From Emmonsiellopsis sp. PD_33 (Eukaryota; Ascomycota; Eurotiomycetes; Onygenales; Ajellomycetaceae), in the NCBI GenBank assembly GCA_032988165.1, contig JANTQF010000499.1:134-19854 (forward strand): DNA of 19,721 bases, given 5' to 3'. The notes below the pieces were generated by a model. The model had not been told where the DNA came from. It did not search any database and was given only the letters and a program-made list of their open reading frames with translations. The position numbers and the translations under genes were made by a program. Positions 11,337 to 19,721 of this stretch are shown piece by piece (position 1 is the first letter of the stretch; each line of letters opens with the position of its first letter).

Positions 11337-11341
11337 TCTAG
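11337..11341. repeat. Target-site duplication of Element 1, right copy (TCTAG)
   Basis: Identical to 1227-1231. After it the hAT exon resumes, and joining 1231 to 11342 restores the codons for AALKKLDKYFPK without gain or loss. Confidence 0.95.
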
Positions 11342-11867
11342 CTTTTTTAATGCTGCATCTATAGTATTAACCAAGCTTTTATACTCCTTATACTTATTTC
11401 TGAAGGTTCTAAGGTTTTGAACCATATGAAATAAGAAAGGTAGGATAGTTAAAAGGGTAGAGTATTGTTATCCTATTAAATATATTAATATTATAAGTAA
11501 AAAAAGAATTTAAAAGAAAACTTACCTTGTAAAACCTCTGTTGGATACTCAAAAATTTGAAATAATTCAAATAGAATTTGAATCATTTTCTACTCCTCCT
11601 TCTCAATTGCATTCTTTCTCACAGCCTGGGTTTTAAAAGTTGAAGCCTTTTCCATGAGAGCTTGAATAGACCTTTTAAGATGAAGAAAAGACTTTAACAT
11701 TGAAAAAGTTGAAAGCCATCTAGTTTCTTGATCTATAACTAACTTCTGAGATTCAGGTGGAATGTTCAGCCTTTTATTCATCAGCTCTAAAGCTCTGGCA
11801 AGCTCATGAGAATATTTGAAAGCCTGGGAAAGTCTTCTCATACAGTTTATGAGAGAGACAATGTCAT
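11342..11867 (-). pseudogene. hAT-family transposase, middle exons (broken)
   Basis: Middle of the same hAT transposase. Read leftward: exon 11867-11526, intron 11525-11473 (53 bp, GTAAGT...TAG), then exon 11472-11342, which continues at 1231 beyond Element 1. The first exon encodes MRRLSQAFKYSHELARALEL and the hAT block DQETRWLSTFSMLKSFLHL, followed by the region just before the insertion domain. In-frame stops are TAG at 11590-11592 (likely from TGG) and TAA at 11470-11468 (likely from CAA). Phases agree through all five exons, giving about 395 codons in this window. The acceptor upstream (TTTTTAG, ending at 11868) shows that more N-terminal exons once lay to the right. The BED finger and the first catalytic Asp are therefore not visible here. 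Confidence 0.87.
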
Positions 11868-11902
11868 CTAAAAAGATATTAGTAAAGATTATAGTGAAAT
11901 CA
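11868..11902 (-). other. hAT intron remnant left of Element 2
   Basis: On the minus strand this reads TTTCACTATAATCTTTACTAATATCTTTTTAG. It has a TACTAAT branch-like site and a pyrimidine-rich acceptor, so it is the 3' end of an intron. Element 2 is inserted about 34 bp from the splice site. The last five bases, AATCA (11898-11902), are the left target duplication. Confidence 0.7.
11898..11902. repeat. Target-site duplication of Element 2, left copy (AATCA)
   Basis: AATCA precedes the 5' LTR and is repeated exactly at 19596-19600 after the 3' LTR. Confidence 0.93.
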
Positions 11903-12362
11903 TGTCATGCCCTTGCACTGGTGATATATTATTCTGCCGGCCAGACATCCTGCAACTACCTCATTGAACTTCATCATATATATCATCATATATCTCATCA
12001 TAGAGTTCCACCCAGGCCTGGCTAGAGCACAGTGTTATAGATAGATTCAGCAGCTCCAGGGAGCTCCATATAGATAGCTACTGACCTCCCAGACTTACTG
12101 GAGGTCAGCAATTTGTTTACCAATCTATCTAATGTTTGGAAATCCTCTCACCTATTTGCTTACATATTCCCCTCTTTATGATATCAAGATATCTACCTCC
12201 TCTAGTCTAGCAAAGCTCTCATTGACAAACTCTATCTCTCTGAGCTCTGAATAGCCTAACCTACTTAATGGCTCCCTAACCCCTCTGAGTATCAACTGAT
12301 ACAGCACTGTCTCTATTCCTATATTAGTAGTGCTGTTGCTTAGATATTGGATTGTGCTTATA
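11903..12362 (+). repeat. Element 2 5' LTR (460 bp)
   Basis: Starts TGTCATGC and ends GCTTATA (final CA changed to TA). It aligns to 19136-19595 without a single gap. By eye I count 56 differences, all transitions, about 12%. It contains one of the only two CpGs I found in the window (11938-11939, in GCCGGCC); the other LTR has TG there. Confidence 0.96.
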
Positions 12363-12433
12363 ATTCAAATTGCTCTTTAGTCTACCTCAGATCAGTATTC
12401 ATTAATATGTCAAACTCTTTGAATTAATAGGTT
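12363..12433 (+). other. Element 2 short leader with inverted repeat
   Basis: Only 71 bp separate the LTR from the gag ATG. TAATTCAAA at 12361-12369 is the exact reverse complement of TTTGAATTA at 12418-12426, so the leader could fold into a 9-bp stem. No TGG-starting primer-binding site is visible next to the LTR. Confidence 0.55.
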
Positions 12434-13440
12434 ATGGATACCCATACTGAATCTAATGTCCCTCCTGATAATATATCTACCTCATCAGGGGATCATCAAA
12501 CTCCTCCAGCTGACACACCACTGAATCAGAACCAAGGAGGTCTATTCTTAACTAGACCTCATGGAATCAAGACTGGAGATCCTAAGCCTTATTATGGAAA
12601 TAATATTGCAGAATATTGAACCTTTACCTGTTTTCTTGAATGAAAATATGAACTTGCTTCTGACCATTTTGAACAAGATAGGCCTTGTGTCCTATATGCT
12701 ACTACTCACCTATGTGGCACTGTTGAGACTACTTGGAGCATCAAGGAAAACAAACTTTGCAATACAGGTACTATGTACACTTGGAAACAGTTCAAAGAAT
12801 TCCTCATGGATCAAATTGAAGACCACTGAAACTAAGACTATATGGCTGCTACTTGGTTCCATAGCCTTACCTAACAAGAGAGTCAAACTGTTCATGCTTT
12901 TGAAGCCACTTTTGATGAATACTAGAATGAGCTTGAACTTGACCTCAAAACCTTATGAATGTAGCTTTTCTATGCTAAGTTGCATCCTTCTATTTGGGAC
13001 ATAATCAACAACTACCAAGAGATTCCTATGGATCAGATTTAACTAGTTAACCTTGCTTCTTGTCTTCAAACCCAACTTAAGAAGACTAGAACCCCTAAAT
13101 AACCTGCTAGTGAGCAGCCTGATCCCAATAAGAATCAGAATATCAATCTCTAATAAGGAGGCTGCAAATGTCAATGAAGCAGCCCTGAGAAGTAGAATCA
13201 ATCTGCTCTGAAGAATCCTCTTTCTCAATAAGAATGGGATAAATGCAAGGACAAGAACCTTTACTATAATTATAGCAAGCTAGGCCACTATGCTTCTGAT
13301 TGTTGATCTAAGAAAAAGGATCCTAAGGATATTGTCAAGGTCTTAATAATTGATACACTGAATAACCTCTAGGAATAACTACACTTAGGCCCCTCATTCA
13401 GAATGGAAATCATAGACCCCCTTGATCAACCTGACCCTTT
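12434..13440 (+). pseudogene. Element 2 gag (broken)
   Basis: Particle protein at the start of the gag-pol frame. The ATG at 12434 is the first in frame after the LTR and leads a hydrophilic Ser/Thr/Pro-rich N-terminus (MDTHTESNVPPDNISTSSGD). The core holds TWKQFKEFLMDQIEDH and TVHAFEATFDEY, typical of the helical retrotransposon Gag domain. Near 13262-13303 a zinc knuckle reads YYNYSKLGHYASDC. The CCHC pattern C-x2-C-x4-H-x4-C is expected; here the first two Cys have become Tyr. The first in-frame stop (TGA at 12617) cuts the frame after about 61 codons, and many more follow. The boundary with protease is approximate because gag and pol share one frame. Confidence 0.8.
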
Positions 13441-16400
13441 AGAACCTTTAAGAAAGTTAAAAGATTGTTAATTACATATAACCATTCAACTTGATACTCC
13501 TACTGGGATGCTTCTGATTAGGTGCCTATTTGACCCTGATTTGGAAGTAGACTGTATTTCAGTCAATTTTGCAGAGTTATGTGATTGGAAAGTGTCAAAA
13601 TCTACTACTCATAACATAGTGTAGTTTGCCAATGGAACTTATTCTTATTGCTATGGCTTTATTAATATAACCTACCAAATAACTGATTCAGAGGATTTTT
13701 TGCAAGGAGGAAACCTATCTTTTGAAGTTATTGATATAGCACATAAGGATGTCATCTTGGGCATGCCTTGGACACTTGCTAATAACCCATTAGTTGACTG
13801 GGTTGCTCAAATGTGGCATTTCCAACTCACTAATACACAGATTTCTATTGAGAATCCCTCTGAGTTTATAGTATCAGTTAAAGATGAACCATGCATCTAT
13901 TGCATATCTGGCAATGTTTTAGTAGATGTGAATAATCCTAAAGACAGTTAGGCATGGTTAATTCCTAACATCAATTTCCTGGATATAGTAGACCCTCAAA
14001 TCACCAAGATTTTTCAAGATTTCCAAGATGTTTTCTCTGAAGAAGGAGCTTTGAAGCTAGCTGATATTGAATGAGTTACTTATGAAATCAACCTACATAA
14101 TGGTGAGTTGCTGCTGTATGGTCTGCTTTATAATCTATTAGTAATTAAGCTAGAAACATTTTGGAAATATTTTGAGGACATGCAATCATGGAATTGGATT
14201 TGACCCTCTTGAAGCTCTGTAGGGGCTCCCATCCTATTTGTGCCTAAGAAGGATGGTGGATTACATCTATGTGTAGACTATAGAGGTCTAAATAAGGTAA
14301 CAATCAAAGATTGTACCCCTTTACCTTTGATTGATGAGATGATGGATTGATTATCTGGGAAAAAGCATTTTTCAAAGCTTGATTTGTGAGATACCTATTA
14401 TCAAATTTGGATAAAGGAGGGTGATGAATGGAAGACTGCTTTTCAAACAAAGTATGGCAACTTTGAATATCTAGTTCTCCCCTTAGGTCTCTGCAATGCC
14501 CCAGCTACATTTCAAACTTATATTAATTAGATACTTTGGGGCCTACTTGACATCTCATGCATCATCTACCTTGATGATATCCTTGTCTTTTCAGATACTG
14601 AAGAAGAGTACAAGGAGCACATTTAATAGGTCTTAGAACATCTCTGGTAATATGGTCTTTTTGCTAAGGAATCAAAGTGTATGTTCTTTGCCCAGGAAGT
14701 GGAATTTCTTGGGTTTATAGTGGGTGTCAATGGAGTCTGTATGGATCAAGCTCACATGGCTACCATCTTGGAGTAGCCTGAACTGTGTATGTTTTGAGAA
14801 GTGCAAGTTTTCCTAGGTTTTACAAATTTTTACTGGAAATTTATATACACTTATTCTTAAATAACAGCTCCTATAACTGAGTTACTTAAGGGTAGTATTA
14901 AAGGCAAGAAACCTGGGCCATTTCATTTCACTGAAGATGCCAGGGCAGCATTGGCTGCAATTAAAAAGGCCTTTACAGAAGCAACACTCCTTAATCATTT
15001 TGACCCTAATTGACCTATTCAACTGGAGATAGATGCCTCTGGATTTGGCATTTGTGGAATATTGTCCCAGTTGATGGAGAACCCAAATCAAAATAGGTTT
15101 AGTAGGTGGGAAGGCTCCTATCTACTTATGACTTATAGGTGAGACTAGGCTCCAGTAGCTTTCTTTTCAAGGAAATTGAATCCAACACAATGATGATATG
15201 ATACACACAATTAAGAACTCCTTATAATTGTTGAATCATTCAAAACTTGATGATACTACCTGCAGGGTAGTAATTTTCCTATTCAAGTTCTTTTGGATCA
15301 TATAAATTTGTGTTATTTCTTTACCATCAAGAAACTGTCTGCAAGACAGGCTAGATGGGCTGAGTTATTATCTGAATATGATTTTTATATTCATTATTGC
15401 CCTGGCTGACTTAACCCAGCTGATGTGCCTTCACAGCAGCCAGACTATGAAATAGTTCTGTGGGAGGAAGATGTCAATGGAGCACTTCCTACATTGCAGA
15501 AAAAACTGGCTGTATGGGGTTTAATTATGCCTAGTTATAGATCCTGATTTGGAGCTGCAGAGGCTACTTCAGACAGCTGAATTGATAATATTGAACTGAC
15601 TGGGATAATAATGCTTGATAAAGCTGGTACTGGTGGTCTAGAATGTCTTGTATCATGTCTAGCTGCAATAGATGCTGCTTCAGATGAAATGGGCTATGAA
15701 CTTCCCTCTAAGATGCTTCAAGAATTCATTAAGGAGGTACAAGATAGGGATGCCTTTTGTGTATCTTGAATTCAAGAGCTGAAAGGTTGTGAAGAACCTG
15801 GGTTAAATTCAAATGGTGAGCTTGAGGATTCAAAGCTAACAGCTAAGTTGAAAGGATGGTTAATAGGAGATCATAGCCTCCTGACATTTAATGAATTTAT
15901 TTTTGTTTCTGCTAGTAGGGCTCTAAGATGAAAGTTACTATGAATCCATCATGATGATCTACATGTAGGTCACTTTGGTATAGTAAAGACTAAAGAACTA
16001 CTTTAAAGGAAGTATTATTAGAAGGAAATTCATTAGGATGTTTTGGAGTTTATTGATATGTATGATATCTGCAAAAAAGTGAAGTTGCCAAAACACTGCC
16101 CATATGGTGCCTTGTTGGCTCTGCCTATTCTTAATTGTCCCTGGAAATTAATATCAATGGATTTCATTGTTGACCTGCCTAAGTCTCAATTCAAAGGTTG
16201 AAAATATAATAGTATCTTGATCATTATGGACTGTTTTACTAAGATGGCTAAATATATCCCTTGTTTGAAGACTATTAAAGCACTAGAGCTTGCTGAACTT
16301 TTCATAGATTCTATTATCCATGAATATGGTCCTCCATTGTCATTAATAACAGACTGTGGGTCCTTATTTACCAGTCATTTTTGGTCAGCTTTCTGCTACC

Positions 16401-17296
16401 ATCTTTGTATACACTGAAATTTAAGTATGGCTTTTCATCCTCAAACTGACAGTTAAATGGAATGTCAAAATCAAACCCTTGAGCACTATCTCTGAATTTA
16501 TTGTGCCTATTATCAAGATGATTGGATGCAACATCTTTTAATGGCACAATTTGCATATAATAATGCTAAACAAGCTTCAATGGAAGTATCTCCTTTCTTC
16601 ATGTTTATGGGATTTAATCTGGATTTGCCCCAGGATGTCACAGATGACACCCCTAAGGGGGAGGCAAGCTCCACTGTCAATCAAAAACCTTGAGAAGTTC
16701 TAAATGTTACAAAGAGACTTAATATATTAATAGAAATATGTGAGAGGTTGATGATCAGCCTATGACATGCTGCTGACAAGCAAGTGATGTATTATAATTA
16801 AAAATATAAGCTAATGTCATTTAATATTGGAGATGAAGTTCTTTTATCAGCAAAGAACATTAAAATGACTAGACCTTATAAAAAGCTAGATAATTGTTGG
16901 CTTGATTCATTTCCAATTATTGAAATTGTAGGCAGATAGGCTTATTGAGTTCAATTACCTCATTCTTTTGGTTGAATATACCCTGTTTTTCATGTGTCTC
17001 TCTTGGAACCTTATTAACAATGAGCAGGATCAGAACCATCTTGCCCTGATGGCATTGAAATTGAAGGAGATTTGGAATATATAGTGGAGGATATTTTGGA
17101 TAAATGACTGGGATGAAATGATAAACCAAAGTACTTGATTAAATAGGAAGGATATCCCACTTTGGAGAATACATGGGAACCATTGGATAATTTGGAAAAT
17201 TTGAAGGACCTTGTTGCAGCCTGGGAGGCTGCTAATTGGAATTGAGATGTGAGAGTTCCCTATGATCAAAAGTCAAATAGAAAGAGGAAGTGCTAG
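13441..17296 (+). pseudogene. Element 2 pol: protease, RT, RNase H, integrase, chromodomain (broken)
   Basis: Enzymatic half of the polyprotein, in frame with gag to the TAG at 17294-17296. A protease-like segment near 13500-13900 has D-P-D where D-[ST]-G is expected, then DVILGMPWTLANNPLVDW. Reverse transcriptase has GAPILFVPKKDGG (14225), PLPLIDEMMD (14322), KHFSKLDL (14365) and an intact YLDD box at 14567-14578. RNase H shows LEIDASGFGICGIL (about 15022). Integrase has HHDDLHVGHFG (15947), YDICKK (one zinc Cys lost), MDFIVDLP (16158), SLITDCGSLFTSHFW (16342) and Glu in HPQTDS-stop-MEC (about 16460). The chromodomain at about 17040-17245 reads LEYIVEDILD, KPKYLIK, EGYPTLENTWEPLDNLENL. Stops are mostly TGA (from CGA) and TAG/TAA (from CAG/CAA). 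I found no frameshift. Confidence 0.9.
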
Positions 17297-17702
17297 CCCC
17301 CTACTCTTTTCTCTCACTGGGTTTTTGAGTAGGTAGGTAGGTTTCCATGGTCTAAGGATAGGCAATACTCTTCTCCTAGTTTTCCTAAAGGGTTTTAGGA
17401 GTTTAATGAGGTTGTTGACTCATATCAGGAAAGGAATTGAAAAGAGTATTATGCCTAAAAGGGCCAGACAAACAATTTAATATTCTTTAGCCTGAAGGCA
17501 CTGCAGGAGAAAAAAGAAAAGTAAAAGAAAAAGGCAAACACTCCCCCCACACAGATGCTGTGACACCCCCCAGAATAACCTACTTCCAGCTATGACCCCA
17601 TGTCTTCTGACTGACAGGATGTGCCTCTTCCTCCTTCACCCTCATTTATCCTATTATTAGCCTATATGTCAGCACTGTCTGATAGAATTTTGTACTTACT
17701 GA
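17297..17702. other. Element 2 region between pol and antisense gene
   Basis: About 400 bp between two convergent genes. It holds a purine-rich run (about 17500-17540) and C-rich runs near 17545-17575. A short plus-strand frame from about 17452 gives a Lys/Arg-rich peptide with stops. I see no convincing gene. It should contain the 3' end of the antisense transcript. Confidence 0.5.
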
Positions 17703-19092
17703 TTACTTCAGTAGCCCCTTTATCTTCTGAAGCTCCTCCTTCTGCTCCTCTAACTCCTTTGTGATCTGGTGCAGTAGGGTAGCACATTCTGAATCTGTCA
17801 AGGCAGGTATGGAGGTAGCCTGCTCTTCAGCAGGTACCCCCTTCCTGATGTAGATTTCTACATTGAAGATGAATTGATAATAGAAGGCCTTTAAATGCTT
17901 CTAAATGTTATAGTCTGTGTGGCTGAGATCTGTCAGCTTCTGCATCTTTCACAGCTTTCCATGGAATTTTGCTGGCACTTATAGTTTTATTAGGAATCAT
18001 GTCACAACTAAATAGGCAGGGAATAGTACTTACAGGATGGCAGCATATGTTATTCTTGTAGCAGTACTCACAGTTGTTATATTATGACTACTTAACACAC
18101 ATTACCCTCTGGTCATTGCAGAAAAGCTTAGTGCAGTGCAGGCAGGAGATTTAATCTGTATAATACCTCTTAGGGGCATCAGCTTCTGACTCCTTAGAGG
18201 GGTCAGATTTGGATTCAGAGGATTTAGAAGACTCTGAAGAGGAATTCAGCTCATGCTGATCAACCTCCTTATTCTCATCTTTATTCTCATCCTTCTCCTC
18301 TTTTTTGTCCTCTAACTCTAAAGAGCCTTCTGCCTCTACTGACTGCTTGAGATAACTCTCCACCTGAAGGGCTCTATCCTTGCAATTTTCTGACAGAGAA
18401 GAATACAGGGAGCTACTAACAGGATTATCAGTGCTAGGCCTAGATGATGAATTGTCACCCAACTAGAAAACTAATTAGTTACTTATTGCTACTAATTTGC
18501 ATCTATAGTACTTACATTGAAGTTGTCAGATTCTGGGACTTCTCAGATGCTATCTCCAAGGTCTTTCTTCTTCTTCTTAACACCCCCTCTCTGGTAGTGC
18601 TGGAGTTGTTTCAGTGACCCTGTAGCATGCACAGGCTCTGAATTAGAATTAGAGGCTTTATTTGTAGAAATGATGACAAATGGAGGCACTATTTTGTATT
18701 AGATTCTATCTCTCTCTTCTAGTATTATGTCAAACTTACTGGTGATAATGGGTGAGAGGGGCCAACAGAGTCTCTTAAACTTATATTTAATATTAGAGGT
18801 GTGAATGAATGTGGATATGGCTATTTTAATCTATTTTCTTTGTTAGCCTCTGCTCTGTTCTTTGTAGTGTATTTTTCTCTTGTTTTCACACTCATTTGGG
18901 CATTTTTGAGATGGATTTTGGACTTACCAGAGTGTGTTGTGAGATGGTTACTAAGAGGAAGTTTTTTGTGTGTGAAGAATACTTATCTATATCCCTCTAC
19001 CTTATCTACCCCTTGTTACTGTGATAACTCTGTATGAATTTGATATTCACCTTGCAACACTCCAAACCCCCCATTGCCCCCCTATTTCTCAT
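17703..19092 (-). pseudogene. Spliced antisense gene in Element 2, Cys-cluster and coiled-coil protein (broken)
   Basis: I do not recognise a named family. On the minus strand I model four exons: 19092-18928, 18830-18516, 18462-18034 and 17939-17703, with introns of 97, 53 and 94 bp. Each exon is a whole number of codons (55, 105, 143, 79), giving about 381 residues. The first intron has GTAAGT, a CTAAC branch site and an AATAG acceptor; the second has GTAAGT...CTAG. Exon 2 carries FKRLCWPLSPIITSKFDIIL and a KKKKK run. Exon 3 has an acidic Ser/Glu/Lys stretch, then C-x2-C-x4-C-x6-C-x8-C-x2-C-x5-C-C (18150-18034), a likely zinc-binding cluster. Exon 4 ends in a probable coiled coil, HQITKELEEQKEELQKIKGL. 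About eight in-frame stops all fit CAA, CAG or CGA decay. The third intron's acceptor is the weakest call; a frameshift there is the alternative. Confidence 0.72.
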
Positions 19093-19122
19093 GTGACCAG
19101 GGTTTAGGGACTAAACCCTTTT

Positions 19123-19131
19123 AGGAGGAGG
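19123..19131 (+). other. Element 2 polypurine tract
   Basis: AGGAGGAGG sits 4 bases before the 3' LTR, where the plus-strand primer is expected. Assigned from position and composition. Confidence 0.55.
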
Positions 19132-19135
19132 CAAT

Positions 19136-19595
19136 TATCATGCTCTCACACTGATGATATGTTATTCCACTGGCTGGATGTCCTGCAACCACCTCATTGA
19201 ACTTTGTCATATATATTGTTATATATCTCATCATAGAGTTCCACCCAGGCCTGGCTGGAGCACAGTGTCATAGATAAATCTAGCAGCTCTGGGGAGCTCC
19301 ATATAGATAGTCACTGACCTCCCAGACTTGCTGGAGGTTAGTGATTCATTTACCAATCTACCTAATGTTTGAAAATCCTCTCACCTATTTGCCTACATAT
19401 TCCTCCCTTCATGATATCAAAATATCTACCTCCTCTAGTCTAGCAAAGCTCTCATTGATGAACTCTATCTCTCTGAGCTCTGGATAGCCTAACCTACTCA
19501 ATAGCTCCTCAACCCCTCTGAGCATCAACTGATACAGCACCATCTCTATTCCTATATCAGTAGTGCCATTGCTTAGATATTGGATCGTGCTTACA
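19136..19595 (+). repeat. Element 2 3' LTR (460 bp)
   Basis: Starts TATCATGC (TG changed to TA) and ends GCTTACA. It is gap-free against the 5' LTR. It carries the second surviving CpG of the window (19586-19587, in GGATCGTGC), where the 5' LTR has TG. As the LTR next to the antisense gene's 5' end, it could hold a promoter for that gene on the minus strand, but I see no clear core element. Confidence 0.96.
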
Positions 19596-19600
19596 AATCA
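19596..19600. repeat. Target-site duplication of Element 2, right copy (AATCA)
   Basis: Identical to 11898-11902 and directly follows the TTACA end of the 3' LTR. Confidence 0.93.
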
Positions 19601-19721
19601 GGAGTAAAAAAGTAAATAAAAGGAAAAATAAAAAGAAATAAGGGAAAAAAAGAGAATAAAAAAGAGAAATAGAAAGGATTTAGGAGGGAAATAAGTAAAA
19701 AGAGAATAAAAAGGGAAAATA
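19601..19721 (-). other. Purine-rich flank, probable hAT intron continuation
   Basis: With Element 2 removed, this joins the hAT intron remnant at 11868-11897. On the minus strand it is a long pyrimidine-rich run with no reading frame, much like the pyrimidine-rich hAT intron at 993-1076. Imperfect short repeats of agagaataaaaa occur. It runs off the window edge, so the N-terminal hAT exons are not visible. Confidence 0.5.

Larger units (their letters stand above)
11903..19595 (+). mobile_element. Element 2: 7.7-kb Ty3/gypsy chromovirus with antisense gene, decayed
   Basis: Complete LTR retrotransposon of 7693 bp. Order: 460-bp 5' LTR, 71-bp leader, one long gag-pol frame (12434-17296) ending in a chromodomain, about 400 bp without clear coding, a spliced gene on the opposite strand (19092-17703), a polypurine tract, and a 460-bp 3' LTR. 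AATCA flanks it at 11898-11902 and 19596-19600. The chromodomain and the order PR-RT-RH-IN place it in the chromoviruses; chromodomains of this group are known to guide integration to marked chromatin. It is a different family from Element 1: LTR, gag and protease do not resemble each other. Many stop codons disable it. Confidence 0.96.

Noticed and set aside
12561..13004. Plus-strand frame of 147 codons
   Set aside because: It overlaps gag in another frame; the gag frame has the Gag core and the CCHC-like knuckle, and this one has neither.
18720..18770. A possible further intron in the antisense gene (GTAAGT near 18737 to a TAG near 18688)
   Set aside because: The sequence between reads through in frame as protein-like (SKFDIILEERDRI) with a single CAA-type stop, and splicing it would break the phase.
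18801..19037. Hydrophobic plus-strand frame of 78 codons that looks like a membrane protein
   Set aside because: It is the complement of the first two exons of the antisense gene; a pyrimidine-rich strand reads as Leu/Phe.

Overview
This is a repeat-only window from a eukaryotic nuclear genome, most likely a filamentous fungus. The grounds are introns of 50-97 bp with GTAAG-type donors, one clear CTAAC branch site, fungal-type Ty3/gypsy polyproteins with C-terminal chromodomains, and C-to-T decay of the kind seen with RIP or cytosine methylation. I cannot name the species. I see no intact host gene, tRNA, rRNA or CRISPR array.

Layout: three transposons are nested. The outermost is a hAT-family DNA transposase gene on the minus strand. 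Its C-terminal exons lie at 314-1231, its middle exons at 11342-11867, and a 72-bp tandem repeat (1-312) abuts its stop codon. A 10.1-kb Ty3/gypsy element (Element 1, 1232-11336, plus strand) is inserted in a hAT exon. It has 172-bp LTRs and a perfect TCTAG target duplication. A 7.7-kb Ty3/gypsy chromovirus (Element 2, 11903-19595, plus strand) is inserted in a hAT intron, with 460-bp LTRs and a perfect AATCA duplication. Removing Element 1 restores the hAT reading frame exactly.

Element 1 holds a gag-pol in one frame: gag with a C2H2-like finger, aspartic protease, reverse transcriptase, RNase H, integrase and chromodomain. A further sense reading frame of about 630 codons (9154-11043) lies between pol and the 3' LTR; I cannot assign it to a family. 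Element 2 holds a gag-pol (12434-17296) and, on the opposite strand between pol and the 3' LTR, a four-exon gene (19092 down to 17703). That antisense gene would encode about 381 residues with an acidic Ser-rich stretch, a cysteine cluster and a C-terminal coiled coil. These two extra genes are the most novel content.

Everything is decayed by transitions. I found only two CpG dinucleotides in 19.7 kb. The two LTR pairs differ at about 12% of sites, all transitions and with no gaps, and many differences are reciprocal TG/CA pairs marking lost CpGs. Frames are broken by stop codons, not by indels. No autonomous element survives here.
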